Assembly: GCA_965220835.1 (NCBI GenBank)
Contig: OZ244842.1
Location: 1,116,001 to 1,180,000, forward strand
Direction of reading: 5' to 3'
From: Azophilus sp965220835
GTDB taxonomy: Bacteria > Pseudomonadota > Gammaproteobacteria > Pseudomonadales > Azotimanducaceae
DNA: 64,000 nt
The notes under the pieces are model-generated. The model had not been told where the DNA came from, did no database searches, and worked only from the letters and a program-made list of their open reading frames with translations. A program made the translations under genes and the position numbers. Numbering within the stretch: the stretch's first letter is position 1; each line of letters begins with the position of its first letter. Shown piece after piece: positions 32,321 to 39,248 of the stretch.

Positions 32321-33214
32321 TTAAGAGGCCAACACAACCTCATCAGATTCGCCGCGCACGAACAGGGGTGCCATGCCGTGCTCCGCCACATCCCGGTCCA
32401 TCGCCTCTGCCGTAGGCGGTTCGACGGGTTCGCTGGCGGCCTCGAGGATTGGGCGCAACAGGGTGGCGTCGCTGGAGCTGTTGAGAAACAGGCCCGGCTC
32501 GGCGAGCACGAAATGCACCGCGCGGCGCAGGGCGGCAGGCTCCCTGAGCGGCATGTACCAAGAGAAGTGGGGGTCTGAGTCGGCGTCCTGCCAACGCCGG
32601 CGCGCCACCGACTTGATGGTCTGCATGGCCACGTTGCGCTCTTGGCAAAGGGCTTGCAGGCGCCTGAAGTCCGCCGCATAGACGGGTTGGCTCATCATGG
32701 TGTGGTTGTAGGGCAGCAGGACCGAGTCAAAGGGAAAACGCCCAAGGCTCTGCAAATGCCGCTCCGCCACCCAGGTGCCGTGGCCGGTGACGCCGATGAA
32801 GCGCACCAAGCCCTCCGCCTTGGCCTGCACCAAGGCTTCTAGCGCACCGCCGGGACCCAGGGCGGTCTGCCACTCCTCCTCATCCACTAGGTTGTGCATC
32901 TGCACCAAGTCGATTTGCGCAACGCCCAGCCGCTCCAGGGAATGGTGCAGCTGCGTCCGCGCGCCAGCGGCGCTGCGTTCATGGGTCTTGGTGGCGAGAA
33001 AGAACTCGGAACGATGCTGGCGCAGAAAGGGCTTCAGGCGCAATTCGGAGTCCCCGTAGCTGGCCGCCGTGTCGATGTGGTTGACGCCAAACTCAAGCAG
33101 GATGTCCAGGGTTCGGTCGGCTCGCTCCTGGCGCATTGCGCCGAGCGCCGCCGCGCCAAAGATGATGCGGCTGCTGTCATGGCCAGTGCCGCCAAAAGGC
33201 ATGCGTTCAATCAT
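32321..33214 (-). CDS. Aldo/keto reductase family protein
   Basis: A 297-residue TIM-barrel protein. The family segments GVNHIDTAASYGDSE (catalytic Asp/Tyr region), SLERLGVAQIDLVQMHN and VRFIGVTGHG are clear. It lacks an obvious signal peptide and Fe-S motif, unlike its relative at 34.8 kb. It is the last gene of an operon with larB and larE (13 bp after larE). NADPH-dependent reduction of an aldehyde or ketone is the family role; the link to the nickel-pincer genes is only positional. Confidence 0.88.
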   Translation of the reverse strand: MIERMPFGGTGHDSSRIIFGAAALGAMRQERADRTLDILLEFGVNHIDTAASYGDSELRLKPFLRQHRSEFFLATKTHERSAAGARTQLHHSLERLGVAQIDLVQMHNLVDEEEWQTALGPGGALEALVQAKAEGLVRFIGVTGHGTWVAERHLQSLGRFPFDSVLLPYNHTMMSQPVYAADFRRLQALCQERNVAMQTIKSVARRRWQDADSDPHFSWYMPLREPAALRRAVHFVLAEPGLFLNSSSDATLLRPILEAASEPVEPPTAEAMDRDVAEHGMAPLFVRGESDEVVLAS

Positions 33215-33227
33215 GGGTGCGTTTCCC

Positions 33228-34067
33228 CTACTTGATGTTGACCGCCTTGATGATGCCCTCGTTCAAGGCTCCGGAGCGGAATGCGCCCAAGTCCAAGGCG
33301 ACGAAGCGGTAACCGCACCCCTGAATCTCGGCTTGCAGCGTTTCACGCAGTTCCAGCGCGCGCCCAAGCTCGTCGGCGCCGATTTCCAAGCGGGCCACGT
33401 CCTCGTGGTGGCGTACCCTGAACTCCACGAAGCCGAGCCGAGCCAGACACTCTTCGGCTTGCTCCACTTGGGCAAGCCGCTCGGCGTTGATGGAGGCGCC
33501 GTAGGGAAAGCGGCTCGACAGGCAGGCGGACTGCGGCTTATCAGCGTTGTCGAGGCCAAGGTGAGCGGCCAGTGCCCGAACCCCAACCTTGTCCACCCCG
33601 GCTTCCACCAAGGGCGAACGCACGGCGAAGTCTTCCGCGGCGATCAGGCCCGGCCGATGGTCGCCAAGATCGTCGGTGTTGGTGCCATTGAGAACTTCGG
33701 CGAAGCCCTCCTGCCGGGCAATGTCCGCCAGTGCCGTGTAGAGGGAGGTCTTGCAATGGAAGCAGCGATTGACCGGGTTGGCGCGGTAGTCGGGTTTGCT
33801 CAGCTCGTCGGTGATGATGACGCGATGGCGCATGCCCCAGTCTTCGGCCAGCTGCTTGGCCAAGCTCAAGTCGGAGCGCTTGAGGCTGGCGCTGCCGGAA
33901 GTGACCGCCAGTGCCCTCGTGCCAAGCGCCTCGGCGGCCAGGAAAGCCACTAAGGAGCTGTCCACGCCGCCCGAATAGGCGACCAGGGCGCTGTCCATCC
34001 TCCGCAAGCCGGCCCTGAGGGCATCCAGCTTGGCGGTGAGTTCCCCGGAAAGCGGTTGCGGCGCCAT
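33228..34067 (-). CDS. larE: LarE: ATP-dependent sacrificial sulfur transferase (nickel-pincer cofactor)
   Basis: A 279-residue PP-loop enzyme. The ATP-binding loop is LVAYSGGVDSSL; CFHCKTSLYTAL and KPQSACLSSRFPYG hold conserved Cys residues, the latter at the position expected for the sulfur-donating Cys. LarE converts carboxylates of the LarB product to thiocarboxylates, giving up its own Cys sulfur. ATG 34067 is 2 nt beyond the larB stop; a TTG at 34073 would overlap larB. LarC, which inserts nickel, and LarA, the racemase, are not in the window. Confidence 0.92.
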   Translation of the reverse strand: MAPQPLSGELTAKLDALRAGLRRMDSALVAYSGGVDSSLVAFLAAEALGTRALAVTSGSASLKRSDLSLAKQLAEDWGMRHRVIITDELSKPDYRANPVNRCFHCKTSLYTALADIARQEGFAEVLNGTNTDDLGDHRPGLIAAEDFAVRSPLVEAGVDKVGVRALAAHLGLDNADKPQSACLSSRFPYGASINAERLAQVEQAEECLARLGFVEFRVRHHEDVARLEIGADELGRALELRETLQAEIQGCGYRFVALDLGAFRSGALNEGIIKAVNIK

Positions 34068-34069
34068 GG

Positions 34070-34822
34070 TCAAAGCCGATTGATCTTGTGGGCCAGGTAG
34101 CCGGCGCCGAAGCCGTTGTCGATGTTGACGACGGCCAGGCCCGCTGCGCAGCTGGACAGCATGCCCAGCAGCGCGGTGACGCCGCCGAAGGCAGCCCCGT
34201 AGCCAACGCTGGTGGGCACGCTGATGACCGGCGCCTCCACCAATCCGCCAACCACGCTGGGCAAGGCGCCCTCCATGCCGGCCACGACGATCACCACCCG
34301 GGCCTCGCGAATCTCCTCCAGCCGGGCCAGCAGTCGGTGCAGGCCGGAGACCCCCACGTCGCGAATGCGCAGCACCGGATTGCCGTAAAACGCGGCGGTG
34401 ACCGCCGCTTCCTCCGCCACCGGCGCATCCGATGTGCCGGCGGTGATGACCGCGATCAGGGCATCAGCCGCGGCAGGCGCCTGAACGGTGGCGGTGATGG
34501 CCGATGCCGCTTCGTGGTAGCGGGCGATTTCGGTGCGTTCGCGCACCCATTCATAAGCCTCCGGGGTGGTTCGGGTGACCAAGGCGTTTTGTCCTGACGA
34601 GACTAAGGCTTCGACCAAGTCGGCGGTCTCCGCCGCAGTTTTGCCCGCCCCGTAAATCACCTCTGAGGCGCCGGTGCGCGCCAGTCGATCGCTGTCGAGG
34701 GTCGAATGGCCGCCGCTCGGTTGGCCGACGCTTTGGAAGAAGGATGCGCGGATGCGGCGGCTCGCCTCATCGGCCTCGATGGCGCCGTCCTTGAAGGCGG
34801 CCAGAATGTCATCCAGCGCCAT
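34070..34822 (-). CDS. larB: LarB: pyridinium-3,5-biscarboxylic acid mononucleotide synthase
   Basis: A 250-residue enzyme of the PurE-related LarB family, which carboxylates and hydrolyses nicotinic acid adenine dinucleotide in the first step of nickel-pincer cofactor synthesis. Conserved segments: EVIYGAGKTAAET, AVITAGTSDAPVAEEA, VVAGMEGALPSVVGGL and VNIDNGFGAGYLA. ATG 34822 has an SD-like GAGGG and lies 4 bp after the Tat aldo/keto reductase gene; the longer frame overlaps that gene. Length is normal. Confidence 0.93.
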   Translation of the reverse strand: MALDDILAAFKDGAIEADEASRRIRASFFQSVGQPSGGHSTLDSDRLARTGASEVIYGAGKTAAETADLVEALVSSGQNALVTRTTPEAYEWVRERTEIARYHEAASAITATVQAPAAADALIAVITAGTSDAPVAEEAAVTAAFYGNPVLRIRDVGVSGLHRLLARLEEIREARVVIVVAGMEGALPSVVGGLVEAPVISVPTSVGYGAAFGGVTALLGMLSSCAAGLAVVNIDNGFGAGYLAHKINRL

Positions 34823-34826
34823 GCCC

Positions 34827-36044
34827 TCAGGCCAGCATCCGATGCGTGGGTGCGCACAGCTCGGCGATGGGCAGCCCGTGGCTGCAGGCATCCTGGCAGG
34901 GCGCCCCGTCGCAGCTTAAGCACGGGCTGGCGTTGACGTCGAGCTGGGCGTACTCCCGGCGGGCGAATTCCAAGTCTTGGTAGTCCGTGGCGTACATGCG
35001 CGTGCGCAGCACGTCGGATATGGGCACGCCGAAAGGGCAAGCGCCGGCGCAGTCGCTGCAGCCTTGCTGGCAGTAGCTCGCACCGTTCAGGGCGGCGTAG
35101 CGGCGCAGCAGGGCCGCATCGCCGGACGCCAAGGACTGCCAGGCCGATGCGCCCAGGAATTCGTCGATCTTGGCCGTTGAGGTCATGGAAATGACCAGGG
35201 CGTCAACGTCAGGCTGGGAAAGCGTCCAGCGAAAGGCCGCTTGGGCGAACGACGCGCCATCCCGCTCGTAGGGCCGCATGTCGTTCAGGCGAGCGCCCAT
35301 CAGGCACTTCATGGCGACCACGCCGACGTCGAGTTCCTTGGCGCGGCGCAGGGCTCGCGGCAGTTGCGGATGCCGGGCAACGAGATCGAAGCCGCGGGTG
35401 AAGCGTTCGTGGAATTCCGGATCCTGGCCGAAATTGAGGGACACCAGCACCACGTCCACCATGTCTTTGTCGAAGGCGTGGTCGAGGCACTCCACCAAGC
35501 GCCCGGCATGCCCGGACATGCCGGTGAAGCGAATCTTGCCCTGCTCGCGGGCACGGTCACAGAACTCGAACCACTCCGGGTTGTCGAGCCGGTCCGGGTC
35601 GTTGACGGCGTGATTGAAGTAGATGTCCACATGGTCGGTTTGCAGGCGCCGTAGGCTGCCCTCCAACTCGCTCATGATGCGTTGCTTGGACGCGTTGGCC
35701 GAAGCGAAGGTCTTGGAGGCAATGATGACCTGGTCCCGCTGGCCCTTGAGCACGTTGCCCAGCACGCGCTCCGATTCGCCGCCCGTGTAGCCTTCGGCGG
35801 TGTCGAAGTAGTTGACGCCCTTGTTCAACGCATGACGAACCAGGTGCTCCTCGCCCGTGCGCAACCGGCTGGAGCCGAACGACACATCGGATATCTTGAG
35901 CCCGGTGCGTCCCAAGGTCACATAGCGTCGCACTCGATTGGCGGCATCCGCCTCCCGCACCGCTGCCTGGGGCAGCACCGGCGTCATGGCCGCAGCGCCG
36001 GTGCCGACCACGCCCGCCTTAAGGAATTGCCTGCGCGATTTCAC
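34827..36044 (-). CDS. Tat-exported aldo/keto reductase with C-terminal ferredoxin-type [4Fe-4S] motifs
   Basis: A 405-residue protein from GTG 36044, chosen for the perfect GGGAGG upstream; a longer frame to 36197 lacks it. The N-terminus KSRRQFLKAGVVGTGAAAM is a twin-arginine signal. The aldo/keto reductase barrel (KGVNYFDTAEGYTGGESE, QTDHVDIYFNHAV) is followed by two Cys clusters, CQQGCSDCAGACPFG and CLSCDGAPCQDACSHG, which can bind Fe-S clusters. Export with folded cofactors is implied. It leads an operon with larB, larE and a second aldo/keto reductase, an arrangement I do not recognise from described systems. Confidence 0.87.
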   Translation of the reverse strand: MKSRRQFLKAGVVGTGAAAMTPVLPQAAVREADAANRVRRYVTLGRTGLKISDVSFGSSRLRTGEEHLVRHALNKGVNYFDTAEGYTGGESERVLGNVLKGQRDQVIIASKTFASANASKQRIMSELEGSLRRLQTDHVDIYFNHAVNDPDRLDNPEWFEFCDRAREQGKIRFTGMSGHAGRLVECLDHAFDKDMVDVVLVSLNFGQDPEFHERFTRGFDLVARHPQLPRALRRAKELDVGVVAMKCLMGARLNDMRPYERDGASFAQAAFRWTLSQPDVDALVISMTSTAKIDEFLGASAWQSLASGDAALLRRYAALNGASYCQQGCSDCAGACPFGVPISDVLRTRMYATDYQDLEFARREYAQLDVNASPCLSCDGAPCQDACSHGLPIAELCAPTHRMLA

Positions 36045-36256
36045 GATGATTCCTCCCGCGAATTCCTGTTGGCCCATCATACCCTTTAACTTGCCGCATC
36101 GGCACGCGCCCGCCCTTGGCCAGTGAGTGTAGGTTTTGCTGGCGGGAAACCCTGCGCGCCGCAAACACCCCGCAGTAACTCTGGGTTGTTGACCCAACCG
36201 GCATTGAGCTGGGAAATCTGCAAGAATGCCGCCCTTTATCGAAGGGGAACTCAGCC

Positions 36257-36700
36257 GTGAGCATCAAGTCCATTTTTGCAACTGTTGGCGAGATCAAGCA
36301 AGGCATCGAAAACCTATCCATCGAAGCGCTGAAACAGGAGCTTCAGGAGCGAGATGATTTGCTCCTCGTTGACGTGCGGGAGATTCAGGAGTACGTGGAC
36401 TTGGGCGCAATTCCCGGCGCCCGTCACGCCCCACGGGGGATGCTGGAGTTCTGGGCCGACCCGGAAAGCCCCTACTATCGGGACTACTTCACCCCACAGG
36501 CCCGCATCGTCGTCTATTGCGCGGCCGGCGGGCGCTCCGCCCTCGCCGCCAAGGCGCTGCTCGACATGGGCTATCCGGACGTCGCCCACTTGGAGCCCGG
36601 CTTCAACGGCTGGGCCAAAGCCGGCGAGGCGGTGCAGGAAACCGCCTCAGCAAGTCGTTGGATGCGCAAACCTGACGCAGCGGGTCGCGGCCCAGCTTGA
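36257..36700 (+). CDS. Rhodanese-like domain protein
   Basis: A 147-residue single rhodanese domain. The loop VVYCAAGGRSALAA carries the active-site Cys, and LLLVDVREIQEYVDLGAIPG the usual entry motif. It transfers sulfane sulfur, for example from thiosulfate, or carries persulfide in the cytoplasm. The GTG start follows AAGGGGAA. It precedes a PPOX-like gene by 115 bp. The final 20 residues look non-conserved. Confidence 0.9.
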   Translation: MSIKSIFATVGEIKQGIENLSIEALKQELQERDDLLLVDVREIQEYVDLGAIPGARHAPRGMLEFWADPESPYYRDYFTPQARIVVYCAAGGRSALAAKALLDMGYPDVAHLEPGFNGWAKAGEAVQETASASRWMRKPDAAGRGPA

Positions 36701-36757
36701 TTCACGTCTTGCCGGCTGGAAAGCATGGCTTAGTTCAAGCCAGCAACCCTAGCCCGC

Positions 36758-36784
36758 TAACCCGCCTCTCAAGCGGGTTACAAT
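36758..36784 (+). promoter_or_regulatory. Inverted repeat next to a -10-like TACAAT, upstream of the PPOX-like gene
   Basis: TAACCCGC (36758-36765) and GCGGGTTA (36773-36780) form a perfect 8-bp inverted repeat with a 7-nt gap. The right arm overlaps TACAAT (36779-36784), a good -10 hexamer, though no matching -35 was found. It could be an operator or a weak terminator of the rhodanese gene; there is no T tract. Confidence 0.35.
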
Positions 36785-36815
36785 CCTTGCATTGCGCTGA
36801 ACAGGAAGATTGCCC

Positions 36816-37385
36816 ATGTCCGACGATCTGGAAAACTACGAACTGGTTTCCGTCTATCGCCTCAATCCCGACGACCAGGAACGGCTGCTGCTCACCCAGC
36901 GGGAGTGCGTGTTCAACTGGTGCACCAAGGACGAATGGCCCGTGGGGGTCATCATGTCCTACATCTGGCGCCAAGGCCGCGTTTGGCTCACGGCGGGCGC
37001 CCACCGGCACCGCATCTCGGCGGTGCGGCGCAACCCCAAGGTGTCCGTGGTCATCACCAGCACGGGCACGGAGCTCGGCCCCTCGAAGACCATCACCATC
37101 AAGGGGCGCTGCGTGGTGCACGAGGACCGGGAAACCAAGGACTGGTTCTACCCGGACTTCGCCCGTGCCCTGCGTCAGGAGGAGGCCGCCGCCAAGGCCT
37201 TCGAGCAGATGCTGGACTCGCCCCTGCGCATCGTGCTTGAAGTGATTCCCGAAAAGTACATCACCTACGACGGGGTGAAGATGTGGGCGCACACCGAGGG
37301 CAGCCTGGATCCGTCGGAGCTCGCGGAGCCCTTGGAATCCGATACGGTGCGCCTGCGGCGGGAGATCGAACGGCGCAACCTGTGA
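36816..37385 (+). CDS. Pyridoxamine 5'-phosphate oxidase-like split-barrel flavoprotein
   Basis: A 189-residue protein of the FMN/F420-binding split-barrel family. The region VGVIMSYIWRQGRVWLTAGA and RNPKVSVVITST are the characteristic beta strands. Such proteins bind FMN, F420 or heme and include oxidoreductases of unknown substrates; a biosynthetic PdxH role is unlikely given the sequence. ATG 36816 is preferred to TTG 36810. Its stop overlaps the GTG of the following MauD-like gene. Confidence 0.82.
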   Translation: MSDDLENYELVSVYRLNPDDQERLLLTQRECVFNWCTKDEWPVGVIMSYIWRQGRVWLTAGAHRHRISAVRRNPKVSVVITSTGTELGPSKTITIKGRCVVHEDRETKDWFYPDFARALRQEEAAAKAFEQMLDSPLRIVLEVIPEKYITYDGVKMWAHTEGSLDPSELAEPLESDTVRLRREIERRNL

Positions 37386-38038
37386 TTGCCGTGATCGCCT
37401 CCCAAGCGGGCCTGCTGCTGGGTTTGTTGGTCCTCGGCTTGGTCACGCTGTCCCTGGCCCGCCAGATCGGCGTGCTCCACGAACGCACCGCGCCGGTGGG
37501 CGGGCTGTTGCAAAAGGCGCGCCGAGAGGCTGCCAAGGTGGATCGAATTGATCTTGACGCCGTGGGGGTGGCCACGGCGGCGGGCTTCTCAGGCCCCTTG
37601 CGGGCGCTTTCCCAAGGCCGGGCCATCGCTCTGCTGTTCGTTAACGAAGGCTGCGCGGTCTGCAAGTCCTTGCTGCCCAGCTACGAGGCGGCGCTGCGCC
37701 ATTGCCACGCGTTGCCGCTGGTCTTGGTGGGAGGCGCCGTTAACTCTCTCCACGGGGGGTCAGGGCCCTCCCACACGTCAGCTTCGGCGCTTGAGGAAGT
37801 TGCAACTGTTGATCCGCCGCATCGCCTGGTGAGCACGGACTTGGATCGCTTTGCCAACCGACATGGCTTGCGTCCCGACCAGGTTTTGGCCAGTACCGAA
37901 CTCGCCGTCGCCTTGCAGGTGATGCAAACGCCCACCTTGGCGCTGCTCGACCCACAGGGGCGCCTGCTCGAACGCGTGCGGCTGCGGGGACCCGCCCATA
38001 TGAACCAGGTTGCCGCCCGGCTAGCGGAGGCGGCATGA
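37382..38038 (+). CDS. MauD-like membrane-anchored thioredoxin-fold protein
   Basis: A 218-residue protein beginning with a membrane segment (ASQAGLLLGLLVLGLVTLSL) followed by a thioredoxin-like domain with the dithiol CAVC in NEGCAVCKSLLP. The N-terminal anchor and IGVLHERTAPVG resemble MauD, which helps mature methylamine dehydrogenase. No mauABE genes are present, so a broader disulfide-handling role is likely. GTG 37382 overlaps the previous stop, and its own stop overlaps the next start (ATGA), placing it in one operon. Confidence 0.78.
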   Translation: MIAVIASQAGLLLGLLVLGLVTLSLARQIGVLHERTAPVGGLLQKARREAAKVDRIDLDAVGVATAAGFSGPLRALSQGRAIALLFVNEGCAVCKSLLPSYEAALRHCHALPLVLVGGAVNSLHGGSGPSHTSASALEEVATVDPPHRLVSTDLDRFANRHGLRPDQVLASTELAVALQVMQTPTLALLDPQGRLLERVRLRGPAHMNQVAARLAEAA

Positions 38039-39231
38039 CTCTCTTCCGCGGGCTGAAAGTGCTCGACGTGGGCACTTGGATCGCCGGCCCGGTGGCCGCC
38101 ACCATGCTGGCCGACTACGGCGCTGACGTCATCAAGGTGGAAAGGCCGAAGCACGGCGACGACTACCGGCGTTTCGCCTCCTTTGCCATCACGCCGAACG
38201 CGCAGGCCAACTACACTTGGCTGCTGGATGCGCACAACAAACGCTCGCTCAGCTTGAACCTGAAGTCGGACGAAGGAAGGCGCATTCTGCTTGCGCTGGC
38301 GGCGCAGGCTGATGTCTACATCACCAACCAGCCACCTGCCCTGCGCCGTGAGCTGGGCCTGACCTACGATGACCTGAAGGCGCACAATGCGCGGCTGATC
38401 TACGCTTCACTCACCGGCTACGGCGAGTCTGGGCCGGAACGCAACCGCGAGGCCTTTGATCTGGTGGCTTATTGGTCGCGCAGCGGCCTGATGGACTTGG
38501 TGCGCGCACCGGGCGCGGACCCGGCCCAGGCCCTGCCGGGCATGGGCGACCATCCCACCGCCGTGGCGCTCTACGCCGGCATCGTCACCGCACTGCTGGA
38601 CCGGGAGCGCACGGGCAAGGGCCGCATGGTGCACACCTCGCTGTTGGCCAACGGCGCTTGGTCCGCTTCCTGCATTGCCCAGGCGCGCTTTTGCGGGGCC
38701 GAGACCGCCGGTTACCAAGACGCCCACCAGCGCTATTGGAGCCGCCCCCTGTACCAGGCTGCGGACGGCCGCTGGCTGCAGTTCACCATGGTGCGCACCG
38801 AAGCTGAGTTCAAGCAGGTGCTGCAAGGCCTGGATGTTGCGGACTGGGCCGAGGACGCCCGCTTCGCCACCGGCGAATCCCGCATCACCCATGGCGAAGC
38901 CCTCATCGAACGGCTGCGCACCCGCATTGCGGCCAAGCCAAGCGGCTTTTGGATGGCGCGGTTTGCGGAGACCGGCGCGCCAGTGGCCTTGGTGGGCCAG
39001 ATTGATGACTTGGCCGACGATCCCCAAGTCGCGGCCAGCGGCTTGCTTTCGCCACCCAGCGAGGTCGCCGGTGGCGCGCGGTTCATTCGTCCGCCAATCA
39101 ACGTTGAGGGGCTGGAGCCGGCGCCGATCGGACCGGCTCCGGAGTTGGGCGAACACAGCGCCGAAGTGCTCGCCGAGCTGGGCTACGACGAAGCGGACAT
39201 CGTCCGCTTGGCGGCGCAAGGCGTGATCTGA
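38035..39231 (+). CDS. CaiB/BaiF-type (family III) CoA-transferase
   Basis: A 398-residue enzyme with the family III start GPVAATMLADYGADVIKVE, then KRSLSLNLKSDEGR and LYAGIVTALLDRERTGKG ahead of MVHTSLLANG. Family members move CoA between carboxylic acids, such as formyl-, carnitine-, succinyl- or mesaconyl-CoA. It overlaps the MauD-like gene by 4 bp. It could supply CoA esters for the dicarboxylyl-CoA operon at 47-53 kb, but that is only inference. Confidence 0.9.
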   Translation: MTLFRGLKVLDVGTWIAGPVAATMLADYGADVIKVERPKHGDDYRRFASFAITPNAQANYTWLLDAHNKRSLSLNLKSDEGRRILLALAAQADVYITNQPPALRRELGLTYDDLKAHNARLIYASLTGYGESGPERNREAFDLVAYWSRSGLMDLVRAPGADPAQALPGMGDHPTAVALYAGIVTALLDRERTGKGRMVHTSLLANGAWSASCIAQARFCGAETAGYQDAHQRYWSRPLYQAADGRWLQFTMVRTEAEFKQVLQGLDVADWAEDARFATGESRITHGEALIERLRTRIAAKPSGFWMARFAETGAPVALVGQIDDLADDPQVAASGLLSPPSEVAGGARFIRPPINVEGLEPAPIGPAPELGEHSAEVLAELGYDEADIVRLAAQGVI

Positions 39232-39248
39232 TTGGATCGGTCGGTCAA

